Shown piece after piece: positions 45,792 to 55,243 of a stretch of 64,000 nucleotides of DNA. The notes beneath the pieces were generated by a model. That model saw only the letters and a program-made list of their open reading frames with translations, searched no databases and had not been told where the DNA came from. Each line of letters opens with the position of its first letter. Positions within the stretch are counted from its first letter, which is position 1. Made by a program: the position numbers and the translations under genes. The DNA comes from Paracidovorax oryzae ATCC 19882 (GTDB taxonomy: Bacteria > Pseudomonadota > Gammaproteobacteria > Burkholderiales > Burkholderiaceae_C), in assembly GCF_000687165.1 (NCBI RefSeq), contig NZ_JMKU01000013.1, forward strand, positions 115,968 to 179,967, read 5' to 3'.

Positions 45792-46414
45792 TGCACGGCC
45801 CCTGCCAGCCGCACGGCCACCGGCGCCCCGCCCGGCTCGGCGACGGCGAGCGGCTGGGCCAGTGCCGGAGCCCCCACCGGCAGCCCCGGGTGCCACACGC
45901 GCAGCGTGTACTCGCCCGGCGGCACCTTGTCGAGGCGCACCATGCCCGACGCATCGGAGCGACCGTAGTACGGCGTTTCCACCACCAGGATCCAGCCCAC
46001 CATCTGGTCGTGGATGTTGCAGCCCAGCACCACGACGCCCGGCTGGTCGAACAGCACGGGGTTGGCGGGCGTGCCCGAATAGAGCTTGAGCTCGAACTTC
46101 TTGGCCGGCGAGAAGGAATAGACGTGGTGGCGCACCGTGTCGTGGTTGGGAAACTGCACCTGCGTGCCGGCCGTGACCACGAGCACGTCGGGCACGAAGG
46201 TCCGCTTTTCCTGGGCGACCTCGGCGGACGCCAGCGGCTTCGCCTGGCGCCGCGCCTGCGCAGAATCCAGGAACGCCACGGCGCCCTGCAGCGGCTTGCC
46301 CGTGCCGTCCTGCACCAGGACCTGCACCAGGGCGGCCCGCGCAGCGGTGCCGGCGAACAGCGCCAGCAGCAGGATGGAGATCCACACCGAGCGCATCACA
46401 CCTGCATTCACCAT
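45788..46414 (-). CDS. Periplasmic cupredoxin-like protein (methylamine-utilisation type)
   Basis: A 208-residue exported protein; the signal peptide core is WISILLLALFAGTAARA. It has a plastocyanin-like copper region: VPDVLVVTAGTQVQFPNHD, the histidine in VRHHVYSF, and GCNIHDQMVGWI, giving the Cys-x2-His-x2-Met spacing of type 1 copper sites. The C-terminal third (PPGEYTLRVWHPGLP) looks like a carboxypeptidase-regulatory beta-sandwich. GGAGGTGA sits just before ATG 46412-46414. It is translationally coupled to the GGDEF-EAL gene and is probably its periplasmic partner. Confidence 0.8.
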   Translation of the reverse strand: MVNAGVMRSVWISILLLALFAGTAARAALVQVLVQDGTGKPLQGAVAFLDSAQARRQAKPLASAEVAQEKRTFVPDVLVVTAGTQVQFPNHDTVRHHVYSFSPAKKFELKLYSGTPANPVLFDQPGVVVLGCNIHDQMVGWILVVETPYYGRSDASGMVRLDKVPPGEYTLRVWHPGLPVGAPALAQPLAVAEPGGAPVAVRLAGAVQ

Positions 46415-46499
46415 GTCACCTCCAGCGGCCATATGTAACAAAACCACCGTGCCACGCTTCGGCGCGCAGGACTCTGGCACGATAGGTCCAATTCAAGAA

Positions 46500-46522
46500 C
46501 AAGCTATTAAATAAATAGCTTG
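46500..46522. repeat. AT-rich perfect hairpin CAAGCTATT-N5-AATAGCTTG
   Basis: A perfect 9-bp inverted repeat with a 5-base loop lies between the divergent cupredoxin and chemoreceptor genes. It lacks a long T-tail. Similar AATAGCTT-type palindromes are, from memory, common intergenic elements in Comamonadaceae. Confidence 0.5.
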
Positions 46523-46647
46523 AAACGATGGGATAGGCGGGTCATGGAATGATCCAATGGTTCATCGCACGCGACTTCCGCCATGCGGAGCATGCCAGCG
46601 AAGTGCCTTGCCTGCGCCCCTCATTTGTAACAACACCAGGCTTTCTA

Positions 46648-46664
46648 TTGGCACTTATCTTGCA
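46648..46664 (+). promoter_or_regulatory. Sigma-54 type promoter of the chemoreceptor gene
   Basis: TTGGCAC and TTGCA are spaced so that the -24 GG (46650-46651) and -12 GC (46662-46663) are 10 bases apart, which is the RpoN consensus. The predicted start of transcription is about 30 bases before the ATG at 46705. RpoN-dependent expression needs an enhancer-binding protein not encoded nearby. Confidence 0.65.
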
Positions 46665-46704
46665 ATGAACTCCTGACATCCGACCAGGCTACCGGAAACA
46701 CACT

Positions 46705-48321
46705 ATGCAGGCCGTCACATTCCTTCGCTCCCTCTCGATCTCGCGCCGGCTGTTCCTCGGCTTCGGATGCATGCTGGCCCTGCTGGTGGCCGTGGCGGCC
46801 CTGGGCCATTTCTCCATGTCGGCCATGACCGGGCAGATGCAGCAGATCACCGGCCCGGGCGCGGCCAAGGCGCGGCTGGCCAACGGCATGCTGCAGACCG
46901 TGAGCGCCACGGGCATCCATGCACGCTCGGCGGCCATGCTCGGCGACATCGATCCCCGCAATGCCGAGGACCAGGCCCGCAAGGCGGCCGACACCCTGCA
47001 GCGGTACGCCAGGCAGGAGGCCGAGCTCGCGGCGCTGCTGGAATCCGGCGGCGCGACACCCGAGGAGCGCCAGCTGATGGCGGACATCCAGGCGCAGTCC
47101 CGCAAGACCCGTCCCGAGATCGAAGGCGCAGTCAAGCTGGTCACCGACGGTGACACGGTCAGCGCCACGCTCGGCCTGATGACCCGCGTGGCGCCGCCCG
47201 AAGCCGTATGGCGCGACAAGCTGGCGCAGCTCGTGGAACTGCAGAACACCCTGAACGCCGATGCCGCTGCCGGCGCGCAGCAGACCCAGACCCGCTCGCG
47301 CCTGACCGGCGGCACGCTGGTGGCCGTCGCCATCGCCCTGGGCCTGTTCATCGCCTGGCGCACCACGGCCACCATCACCCAGCCCATCGGGCGGGCCGTC
47401 GTGGTGGCCGAACGCATCGCGAGCGGGGACCTCACCTCCCGCGTGGAAGTCCGCATCCACGACGAGACTGGCCGCCTGCTGGACGCGATCGCGGCGATGC
47501 AGGAGCAGCTGCGCGCCCTGGTGGGGCACATCGGCACCACGGCCGACTCCATCCTCCTGGCCAGTTCCGAGGTCGCCTCCGGCAACCTGGACCTGAGCCA
47601 CCGCACGGAACAGACCTCCGGCAACCTGCAGGAGGCCGCCTCCGCCCTCGAAGACCTGACCCAGACCGTCCACCAGGGCGCCGATGCCGCCCGGCAGGCC
47701 AACCAGATGACGGCCTCGGCCGCGCAGGTCGCCACGCGCAGCGGCGAAGTGGTCTCTCAGGTGGTGCGCACCATGGATGTGATCAGCGCCAGCTCCCGCA
47801 AGATCTCGGACATCATCGGCGTGATCGACGGTATCGCCTTCCAGACCAACATCCTGGCGCTCAACGCCGCGGTCGAGGCGGCCCGCGCGGGCGAGCAGGG
47901 CCGGGGCTTCGCCGTGGTGGCGGGCGAAGTGCGCGCCCTGGCGGGGCGCAGCGCCGAGGCCGCACGCGAGATCAAGGCGCTGATCCTCGCCAGCTCCGGG
48001 CAGGTGCAGGAAGGCTCCAGCCTGGTCGCCCAGGCCGGCGCCACCATCGGGGAGCTCGTGCAGTCCGTGCAGAAGGTGTCTTCCATCATGGGAGAGATCA
48101 CCACCTCGGCCCACGAGCAGAGCGACCGCATCGGCCAGGTGAGCCAGTCCGTGAGCGCGCTGGAGAACATGACCCAGCAGAACGCCGCGCTGGTGGAAGA
48201 GAGCAGCGCGGCGGCCGGCAGCCTGCGCGAGCAGGCCGGCCGACTGACCGAGATGGTGGGCGCCTTCCGCCTGCAGCGCTCCCCCGGCGAAGCGGGCACG
48301 GCGCCCGCGCTTCCCGGCTGA
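46705..48321 (+). CDS. Methyl-accepting chemotaxis protein
   Basis: A 538-residue chemoreceptor. TM1 is at about residues 12-34, and a roughly 150-residue helical periplasmic domain follows. TM2 is at about 206-226, then HAMP ([20 protein letters not shown]) and the signalling domain. The hairpin tip reads [20 protein letters not shown], with methylation-helix segments on both sides. The extreme C-terminus lacks a CheR-binding pentapeptide. The ligand is not predictable. A sigma-54 type promoter precedes it. Confidence 0.93.
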   Translation: MQAVTFLRSLSISRRLFLGFGCMLALLVAVAALGHFSMSAMTGQMQQITGPGAAKARLANGMLQTVSATGIHARSAAMLGDIDPRNAEDQARKAADTLQRYARQEAELAALLESGGATPEERQLMADIQAQSRKTRPEIEGAVKLVTDGDTVSATLGLMTRVAPPEAVWRDKLAQLVELQNTLNADAAAGAQQTQTRSRLTGGTLVAVAIALGLFIAWRTTATITQPIGRAVVVAERIASGDLTSRVEVRIHDETGRLLDAIAAMQEQLRALVGHIGTTADSILLASSEVASGNLDLSHRTEQTSGNLQEAASALEDLTQTVHQGADAARQANQMTASAAQVATRSGEVVSQVVRTMDVISASSRKISDIIGVIDGIAFQTNILALNAAVEAARAGEQGRGFAVVAGEVRALAGRSAEAAREIKALILASSGQVQEGSSLVAQAGATIGELVQSVQKVSSIMGEITTSAHEQSDRIGQVSQSVSALENMTQQNAALVEESSAAAGSLREQAGRLTEMVGAFRLQRSPGEAGTAPALPG

Positions 48322-48400
48322 AGGGGGTTATTCGCTCACCAGCGTGGCCACGCTCTGCGGATCGGCCCGGAACGTGGCCTGCCCGCCCGTGATGCGGTCA

Positions 48401-49213
48401 TCACGCCCGCGCCGCTCCGCGGACCGGGTGGTGGCGCGGCGTCCGGCGGGAGGCGGACTTCGCTGGCGGCCTGCCTGCGGGCGGCACGCCTTCTTCTGCC
48501 GCCGCCGCGAACACGCTCTCGCGCAGGGCCTGGAGGTCCAGCACCCGCAGGCCGCCATATTCGACGCGGATGGCCCCCTGGGCCTGCAACGCGGCCAGCG
48601 CCTCGTTCACGCGCTGGCGCGACAGGCCCACCAGGTAGCCCAGCTCCTGCTGCGTGATGCGCAGCACATGGCCCACGCCGGGATAGAGCAGCGGATTGAA
48701 AAGCGCCGCCAGCCCCCGCGCCACGCGCGCGTCCGGGCTGCCCAGGCGCTCGATCTCCCGCGCGGCGATGAACTGGCCCAGCCGCTCGTTGAGCTGCTGC
48801 ATCACGAAGCGGTTGAAGCCCAGGGAATGGTCCAGCAGCCAGTGGAAGGTGTCGATCGGCAGCCCGGCCACCACGCTGCGGCGCAGCGCCTGGATGTCGT
48901 AGCGGTAGGACTCGCGCTTCACGGCCGTGCCTTCGCCGAACCAGCCGCCGGGCGGCACGCCCGCGAACGTCATGGTCTGCCCCTGGGCGTTGTCGGTGCT
49001 CATCTTGAGCAGGCCCTCCACCACGCCAAACCAGTAGGTGACGGGCCGGCCGCGCCGGCACACGAAATCGCCCACCTGCGCATCGCCCACCACCAGCGCA
49101 TCCATCGCACGGTCGCGTTCGGCAGGTGCGAGGGCAGCGAGCCAGGGGATCCCCTGCAGCTCGGCCGGCGTGGGCCTCCGGCGGCGCTGGTGGAGCGAGA
49201 GTTCTTCGGACAT
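48401..49213 (-). CDS. Crp/Fnr-family transcriptional regulator
   Basis: A 270-residue protein. The cyclic-nucleotide-like sensor domain spans about residues 20-140 (VTYWFGVVEGLLKMST, PPGGWFGEGTAV). The winged helix spans about 165-235 (ITQQELGYLVGLSRQRVNEA). No Fnr-type cysteine cluster is present. The last 35 residues are a Pro/Arg/Ala-rich tail not typical of the family. The effector and targets are unknown. Confidence 0.85.
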   Translation of the reverse strand: MSEELSLHQRRRRPTPAELQGIPWLAALAPAERDRAMDALVVGDAQVGDFVCRRGRPVTYWFGVVEGLLKMSTDNAQGQTMTFAGVPPGGWFGEGTAVKRESYRYDIQALRRSVVAGLPIDTFHWLLDHSLGFNRFVMQQLNERLGQFIAAREIERLGSPDARVARGLAALFNPLLYPGVGHVLRITQQELGYLVGLSRQRVNEALAALQAQGAIRVEYGGLRVLDLQALRESVFAAAAEEGVPPAGRPPAKSASRRTPRHHPVRGAARA

Positions 49214-49289
49214 GCGCCGAGGATGGTGGAAACGCGGGCCCGGGTGGTTCAGGGGAAACCACGAGGCGGGCGGCTCCCCGCCCCGGCCG

Positions 49290-51596
49290 TCACTGCCGCA
49301 GGACGACGTTGTCGAAATAGACGGGAGCCGGCGCCGCGACCCGCGCCCGGAACTCGATCGTGTTCACCCCTGCCTGCAGTTCCACCGGCAACGCCTGCAC
49401 CGCCCAATCGCTGACCGAGGGGGTCTGCGCGAAGACGGGCGAGGCGATGCGCACGCCGTTCACGTACACATCGATCGTTCCCACGTCGGCACCTGCCACC
49501 GCGTAGCGGGTCAGCAGCTGATAGCTGCCGGCAGAGGGCACCTGGACACGGCCACGCAGGCTCGCGGCACTGCCGGTGCCGAAGTTCACGTAGCCCAGCC
49601 CCCGGTAGTTGCGGGCCGCCTCGTTCACCCCGTTGGCGACCACGCGGGCGATGTTGCGGAAATCGAAATGCTCGGCCTCGTACTGGTGCGCTCCGGCATA
49701 GACGGGAGGCGCATCGGGCGCCTGGATGACGGCCTCCGCAGGGGCCGTGAGCCGGCCGCCGGCAGGCCCCGAGCAGTTCACCGTCAGGTCCAGCGCCCCG
49801 TTGTGCGCCACATCCAGCGTGAGCGCGCCATCCGCCCAGGTGCCGGTCACCTGGCTCGCCGCATGGTCGCCACGGTCCTGGAAGGAGAAGGCCGGCTGCG
49901 CGGCGGCGCCCCGGAACACGATCCGGCTCTTCTTCAGCGCGGCATTCTCCGGATCGTAGTTCGTGAGGTAGATATTGACCTTGTCCGGGTACTCCTTCAC
50001 CACGCCGGTCGTGAAAGGCGGATAGGTCACGTCCAGTCCTGCACAGGTGTTGTACTTGAAGGGAATGCTGCCGCTCGCGGCCTGGCTGGTACGGTAGGGG
50101 TTGTAGGTCACCCAGGTGTTCTCCAGGCGGCCTGCATAGATGTCGCCCGTGGCTTCCTGCGGGAACAGCGCGTCGAACTCTGCCACCTTGGCCGCCGGGG
50201 TGGGCCAGCGGCTGGCGTATTCCGACTTCTTCACCGTGGTCTGGAACGATTGCGCCACATCGTCCGCCAGCCGCCAGACCGTGGGAATCGCGGGATACCG
50301 GCCGGTCTTCTTGGTCCAGCTGTGCTGGTTCAGGTAGGTGCCGTCGCCGTCCATCGCGTACAGCCCGGAAAAAAGCGTTTCCGGCGTGGAGTAGAGCGCC
50401 CGGTCGCTGCCCGAGGACATGTCGTTGACGATGGCGATCCGGGTACGGTCGATGACTTCCTTGCGGCCGGGGATGCGCAGCGTGCCGTCGAGGATCTTGC
50501 GGTAGATGTCCAGGTGGATGTTCCGGAACTGGGGATAGAAATCCCAGCGCCGCGTGGAGTAGCCGTCGGCTGTCTGCCCGTTGGGCTGGTTCCTGACCAT
50601 GTCGAGCATGACCAGTTCAGGGCCGTCGAACACGGTCTGCCCGGTCAGCGCCAGGTGCTCGATGAGGTGGGGCGCGCCCGCGGGCACCGGGTACGTGCTG
50701 GAGCCGTCGGCGTTGTACCAGCCCGTGCGGTCCGTGCGGATGCCGTAGTTGCCGGCGTAGCCGGACAGGTACATGCCCAGGCTCACGCTCTCGTTGTCGT
50801 GGAAGCCGTAGTTCGCGGTGAATTTCTCCTCGATGATGAAATTCTTCGCATACGCCTTGAGCGCGCCTTCCAGCACCGGGCTGCGCTTGACCATGGCCAG
50901 CGGGTTGAGTGCCGCCCCCCAGAAGCCGCCGGTGAAACTGACGTCGAGATAGCCTCCGTATTTGTTCGTGAGCTTCAGCAGGTTGGCCCAGTGCTCCCAG
51001 CGCCTGTCCGCCGACGGGGAGCAGGTCTGGTCGAATCCCCAGAACTGCTCGGCGTAGTTGAAGCCGAGGAAGTTCGGATAGTCCCGGAAGAACTCGCCGT
51101 AGACGGTCGACTCCAGGTCGGCGTCTCCGTCATAGTCCGGGAAATGGGTGAACCCGCCGCTGGACGGCTGGACCATGGCCCACATCCGGTTGTCTGCGGC
51201 CACCTTGATCCATGAGCGGGCGGTCTCGATGCCGTTCTCCACCTGCCGCCAGGCGCACTGCGTGGGCGTGGACGCCTTGTCGTCATGGAGGATGGACAGG
51301 GAAAGCACCAGCACCGTGTAAGGGCGGATGTCCTGCGGGATGAGATCGATGATCTTCTGGGGATCGGCCGAATTCCAGGTGTCCACGTGTACCAGGAACA
51401 TCGGTTGCTGCGGCGATACGGGGCGCCGCAGCGATCCCCCCGCGGTGGTGGCCGGGCCGGATGCCTCGGACCTGGCAGAGGCCGCAACCGCAGGCGTGGC
51501 AGGGGATTCGCCTCCGCTTCCGCCGCAAGCCGTGAGCACGGCGGCGAGCAGCAGGGACGGGCGGGCGCAGGAGCGCCAGGAAACGATTTTCCGCAT
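49290..51596 (-). CDS. Secreted GH98-like glycoside hydrolase lipoprotein with C-terminal CBM
   Basis: A 768-residue protein. The lipobox LTAC places the lipidated Cys at residue 24, followed by a GGSGG linker. The catalytic module resembles glycoside hydrolase family 98 (LVHVDTWNSADPQKIIDLIP, WRQVENGIETARSWI, YSTRRWDFYPQ). That family includes endo-beta-galactosidases and xylan-degrading enzymes. The last 140 residues form a CBM6/35-like sandwich (HQYEAEHFDF, LRGRVQVPSAGSYQLLTRYA, and VYFDNVVL). A role in attacking plant glycans is plausible but inferred. The start at 51594-51596 gives the signal peptide directly. Confidence 0.75.
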   Translation of the reverse strand: MRKIVSWRSCARPSLLLAAVLTACGGSGGESPATPAVAASARSEASGPATTAGGSLRRPVSPQQPMFLVHVDTWNSADPQKIIDLIPQDIRPYTVLVLSLSILHDDKASTPTQCAWRQVENGIETARSWIKVAADNRMWAMVQPSSGGFTHFPDYDGDADLESTVYGEFFRDYPNFLGFNYAEQFWGFDQTCSPSADRRWEHWANLLKLTNKYGGYLDVSFTGGFWGAALNPLAMVKRSPVLEGALKAYAKNFIIEEKFTANYGFHDNESVSLGMYLSGYAGNYGIRTDRTGWYNADGSSTYPVPAGAPHLIEHLALTGQTVFDGPELVMLDMVRNQPNGQTADGYSTRRWDFYPQFRNIHLDIYRKILDGTLRIPGRKEVIDRTRIAIVNDMSSGSDRALYSTPETLFSGLYAMDGDGTYLNQHSWTKKTGRYPAIPTVWRLADDVAQSFQTTVKKSEYASRWPTPAAKVAEFDALFPQEATGDIYAGRLENTWVTYNPYRTSQAASGSIPFKYNTCAGLDVTYPPFTTGVVKEYPDKVNIYLTNYDPENAALKKSRIVFRGAAAQPAFSFQDRGDHAASQVTGTWADGALTLDVAHNGALDLTVNCSGPAGGRLTAPAEAVIQAPDAPPVYAGAHQYEAEHFDFRNIARVVANGVNEAARNYRGLGYVNFGTGSAASLRGRVQVPSAGSYQLLTRYAVAGADVGTIDVYVNGVRIASPVFAQTPSVSDWAVQALPVELQAGVNTIEFRARVAAPAPVYFDNVVLRQ

Positions 51597-51875
51597 GGTT
51601 GGTGTATTTCTGTATGGCGGAGACCCGCGGTTTCTGAAAGACGGAATTCCTGCAGGACGGCACGGAGAATATCCGCGCGGCCGCTCGCCCATCCACCGCG
51701 GAACGATGAATATTTCTATGCTCCTCTAATTTCCTTCATAAATTAAATTTTGCATATGGCAGGGGCGCCTGGAGTATGGGAACGGCGGCATATCCATATG
51801 CGGGCCGTGTCGTTGGAGTGGTCCACAATGGCCCGTTCCCGTTCCTCAGGAACCTTTTTCCACCGTGGAGACGCC

Positions 51876-52793
51876 ATGAAGATCGACAACATCCTGCAGT
51901 CCATCGGCAGCACGCCGCACGTGCGCATCAACCGGCTCTTCGGGGCGGGGACGAATGTCTGGGTCAAGTCCGAGCGCAGCAACCCGGGCGGATCCATCAA
52001 GGACCGCATCGCGCTGGCCATGGTCGAGGACGCCGAGCGCTCCGGCGCGCTGCAGCCCGGCGGCACCATCATCGAACCCACCTCGGGCAACACCGGCATC
52101 GGCCTGGCGCTGGTCGCCGCGGTGAAGGGCTACCGCCTCATCCTGGTGATGCCCGAGAGCATGAGCATCGAGCGCCGCCGCCTCATGCTCGCCTATGGCG
52201 CGCAGTTCGACCTCACCCCGCGCGAAAAGGGCATGAAGGGCGCCATCGCCCGCGCGCAGGAACTGGCCGCGCAGACGCCCGGCGCCTGGGTGCCCCAGCA
52301 GTTCGAGAACCCCGCCAACATCGACGTGCACGTGCGCACCACGGCGCAGGAGATCCTGGCCGACTTCCCCGAAGGCATCGATGCGCTCATCACGGGCGTG
52401 GGCACCGGCGGCCACATCACGGGCGTGGCGCGCGTGCTCAAGCCGAAGTTCCCCCAGCTCAAGGTGTTCGCCGTGGAGCCCGTGGCCTCGCCGGTGATCT
52501 CCGGCGGCCAGCCCGCCCCCCACCCCATCCAGGGCATCGGAGCGGGCTTCGTGCCGAAGAACCTGGACACCAGCCTGCTGGACGGCGTGATCCAGGTCGA
52601 TGCCGAGCCTGCCCGCGAATACGCCCGCCGCGCCGCCCGCGAGGAAGGCCTGCTCGTGGGGATCTCCTCCGGCGCCACGCTCGCGGCCATCGCCCAGAAG
52701 CTGCCCGAACTGCCGCAGGGCGCACGGGTGCTGGGCTTCAACTACGACACGGGCGAGCGCTACCTGTCGGTCGAAGGCTTCCTGCCGGCGTGA
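51876..52793 (+). CDS. cysK: Cysteine synthase (O-acetylserine sulfhydrylase A type)
   Basis: A 305-residue PLP enzyme that makes cysteine from O-acetylserine and sulfide. The PLP lysine is in [12 protein letters not shown], the substrate loop is [12 protein letters not shown], and the phosphate-binding loop is [23 protein letters not shown] near the C-terminus is also typical. Sequence and length favour CysK over CysM. Upstream 51597-51875 has no other gene; a small GTTCC-TCA-GGAAC hairpin followed by T residues sits 17-38 bases before the start and may be an attenuator. Confidence 0.9.
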   Translation: MKIDNILQSIGSTPHVRINRLFGAGTNVWVKSERSNPGGSIKDRIALAMVEDAERSGALQPGGTIIEPTSGNTGIGLALVAAVKGYRLILVMPESMSIERRRLMLAYGAQFDLTPREKGMKGAIARAQELAAQTPGAWVPQQFENPANIDVHVRTTAQEILADFPEGIDALITGVGTGGHITGVARVLKPKFPQLKVFAVEPVASPVISGGQPAPHPIQGIGAGFVPKNLDTSLLDGVIQVDAEPAREYARRAAREEGLLVGISSGATLAAIAQKLPELPQGARVLGFNYDTGERYLSVEGFLPA

Positions 52794-52799
52794 GTACAT

Positions 52800-52827
52800 C
52801 CCCCTGAGGCGCTTCGCGCCTTCCCCC
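52800..52827. repeat. CCCCCTGAG-type intergenic hairpin after cysK
   Basis: The element CCCCCTGAGGCGC-TTC-GCGCCTTCCCCC begins 7 bases past the cysK stop and can fold as a GC hairpin. A second hairpin (CGCCGTGC/GCACGGCG) follows at about 52834-52852. Related elements occur at 58131-58150 and 63370-63406, also at 3' ends of genes. Confidence 0.55.
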
Positions 52828-53059
52828 TTCTCTCGCCGTGCTGCGCACGGCGGGAAGGAGGACGACGCCGGTGGCCGGGCGGAGCCCGTTCCACGGCGTC
52901 TGCTGGCATGGCCTGCTCCGCGGCCTTCTGATGGGTGAGGCCGTGCGCACGGTCGGCCCGCAGTCCTACAGCACGGCTGTGCAGGGGTCGGAACAATCAG
53001 TTGGAACCCCGCGCCGCGGCCGGCGGCCCGTCCGCCATGGCTGCGGTGCCTTTCCACCG

Positions 53060-53839
53060 ATGGCATCCATGGATACCCACGCAGAATCCCCCCCGCCCGT
53101 CGCGTTCAAGGTGCTGACCGTGAACGTGCACAAGGGCTTCACCTCCTTCAACCGCCGCTTCATGCTGCACGAACTGCGCGAGGCCGTGCGCGGCGTGTCA
53201 GCGGACCTGGTGTTCCTGCAGGAAGTGCTCGGCACGCACCAGCGCCACGCGAACCGCGTGGCCAATTTCCCGCAGGAGCCGCACTATGAATTCCTGGCCG
53301 ACACGATCTGGGGCCAGTACGCCTACGGCCGCAATGCGGTGTACGACAGCGGGCACCACGGCAACGCGCTGCTGTCCAAGTTCCCCATCGTCCACTACGA
53401 GAACCACGACATCTCGGTGAGCGGCCCGGAGCGGCGCGGCATGCTGCACTGCGTGCTGCAGCCGCCGGGGCATGACCGCCAGGTGCATGCGATCTGCGTC
53501 CATCTGGGCCTGCAGGAGGCGCACCGCCAGCGCCAGCTGCGGCGCGTGTGCGACCTGGTCAACACCTTCCCCGCCGAGGATCCCGTGATCGTGGCGGGCG
53601 ACTTCAACGACTGGCGCGGCCGCGCCCACGAGGTGCTGCGCAAGGGCGCGGGGCTGCACGAGGTGTTCGTGCATGCGGGCGGTCGCGCGGTGCGCACGTT
53701 CCCGGCCTCGATGCCGCTGCTGGCCCTCGACCGCATCTACGTGCGCAACGCGTCGGTGCATGCACCCGTGGTGCTGCCGCGCAAGCCCTGGCACAAGCTG
53801 TCGGACCACGCGCCCCTGGCGGCGGAGATCGCGCTATGA
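53060..53839 (+). CDS. ybhP: Endonuclease/exonuclease/phosphatase family protein (YbhP-like)
   Basis: A protein of about 259 residues of the DNase I-like fold. Signature residues are VNVHKGF, LVFLQEV, the [12 protein letters not shown] region, AGDFNDWRG and KLSDHAPL with the catalytic histidine. It is the first gene of a conserved ybhP-clsB-ybhN operon. A second start at 53069 is possible. Its stop overlaps the clsB start (ATGA). The physiological substrate is unknown. Confidence 0.85.
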   Translation: MASMDTHAESPPPVAFKVLTVNVHKGFTSFNRRFMLHELREAVRGVSADLVFLQEVLGTHQRHANRVANFPQEPHYEFLADTIWGQYAYGRNAVYDSGHHGNALLSKFPIVHYENHDISVSGPERRGMLHCVLQPPGHDRQVHAICVHLGLQEAHRQRQLRRVCDLVNTFPAEDPVIVAGDFNDWRGRAHEVLRKGAGLHEVFVHAGGRAVRTFPASMPLLALDRIYVRNASVHAPVVLPRKPWHKLSDHAPLAAEIAL

Positions 53840-55218
53840 CACGGCCGGGCCGCTCCTCGCGCTGGGTGCCGGGCAACCGCTTCGCGCTGCTGGAGAACGG
53901 CGAGGCCTTCTTCCCGCGCGTGTTCGAGGCGATCGCCGCGGCGAAGCGTGAAGTGCTGCTGGAGACCTTCATCCTGTTCGAGGACAAGATCGGCCAGGGC
54001 CTGCACGCCGCGCTGCTGCAGGCCGCCCGCAACGGCGCCGAGGTGCATGTGCTCGTGGATGGCTTCGGCTCGCCCGACCTCTCAGAATCCTTCGTCGGGT
54101 CGCTCGTGGCCGCAGGCGTGCGCTTCCGCATCTTCGATCCGGGCGGGCTGCGCATCTTCGGCCAGCGGCTGAACCTGCTGCGCCGCATGCACCGCAAGAT
54201 CGTCGTGGTGGACGGCGAGGTCGGCTTCATCGGCGGCATCAACTATTCCGCCGACCATGTAGCGGACTTCGGGCCCGAGGCCAAGCAGGACTATTCCGTC
54301 GAGGTGCGCGGCCCCATCGTGGCGCAGATGCGCGCGTTCGCGCGCAGCGTGGTGGACAAGGGCGACAGGAAGGACGGCCGGCGCTCGAACCCGAAGGCCA
54401 CCTCCAGCGCAGAGCCGGAAGCCGGTGCCGGCACGGTGCACCCTGGCGACGCGGCCCGCCCCCCGTTCCAGGCGGGCAAACCGGCAGAGGGACCGCATGC
54501 CGCGGCCGAGCGTCGCCGGTGGCCGTTCGGCGCCCGCGCCGCCGTGGAGCGGCATCCCGCCGCCGGCAATGCCGACGCCATCTTCGTCACGCGCGACAAC
54601 CACGCCCACACGAACGACATCGAGCGCCATTACCGCGTCGCGCTGCGTGCGGCGCGCGAGCGCGTGGTGATCGCTAATGCGTATTTCTTCCCGGGCTACC
54701 GCTTCATCCGCGAGATGCGGCGCGCCGCGCGCCGCGGGGTGGACGTGCGCCTGATCCTGCAGGGCCAGCCCGACATGCCGATCGTGCGGGTGGCCGCGAG
54801 CATGCTCTACGACCACCTGATCCGCGGCGGGGTGCGCATCTACGAATACTGCGACCGGCCGCTGCACGGCAAGGTCGCATTGGTGGACGGCGAGTGGTCC
54901 ACCGTGGGATCCAGCAACCTCGACCCCCTGAGCCTGTCGCTGAACCTGGAAGCCAACGTCGTCATCCGCGACCGTGAGTTCAACGCCACGCTGCACGGGA
55001 GCCTCGCTCACCTGATGGAGCACAGCTGCCGGCAGGTCGAGCCCACGCCGCCGGGCCGCTGGGACGGCCTGCGGCTGCTGCGCAGCTACTGCCTGTTCCA
55101 CCTGATGCGCTGGTTCCCCGCGTGGGCCGGATGGCTGCCGCGCCACGAGCCGGAGATATCGCTGGTGCAGCCCGGCGCGCATGGCGGCGACCCGGGCCAC
55201 CGGCCGTCCACGACCTGA
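53836..55218 (+). CDS. clsB: Cardiolipin synthase B (phospholipase D family)
   Basis: A 460-residue protein with two HKD motifs: [18 protein letters not shown] near residue 119 and [20 protein letters not shown] near 345. It has no N-terminal membrane helices, as in ClsB. A poorly conserved Ala/Pro/Arg-rich insertion separates the two halves (about residues 176-235). It condenses phospholipids at the inner membrane. Overlap with the ybhP gene indicates co-translation. Confidence 0.92.
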   Translation: MTRPGRSSRWVPGNRFALLENGEAFFPRVFEAIAAAKREVLLETFILFEDKIGQGLHAALLQAARNGAEVHVLVDGFGSPDLSESFVGSLVAAGVRFRIFDPGGLRIFGQRLNLLRRMHRKIVVVDGEVGFIGGINYSADHVADFGPEAKQDYSVEVRGPIVAQMRAFARSVVDKGDRKDGRRSNPKATSSAEPEAGAGTVHPGDAARPPFQAGKPAEGPHAAAERRRWPFGARAAVERHPAAGNADAIFVTRDNHAHTNDIERHYRVALRAARERVVIANAYFFPGYRFIREMRRAARRGVDVRLILQGQPDMPIVRVAASMLYDHLIRGGVRIYEYCDRPLHGKVALVDGEWSTVGSSNLDPLSLSLNLEANVVIRDREFNATLHGSLAHLMEHSCRQVEPTPPGRWDGLRLLRSYCLFHLMRWFPAWAGWLPRHEPEISLVQPGAHGGDPGHRPSTT

Positions 55219-55243
55219 GCGCGCGGCGCCCGATCGGTCTTCC

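Noticed and set aside
48328..48460. Minus-strand peptide ending GQATFRADPQSVATLVSE past the Crp gene
   Set aside because: It could be a frameshifted extension of the Crp-family protein, but the Crp domains are complete without it and no independent start or ribosome-binding site is visible.
51597..51749. hrpII/PIP box upstream of the GH98-like gene
   Set aside because: I looked for TTCG-N16-TTCG in the region upstream of the start on the minus strand and found none.
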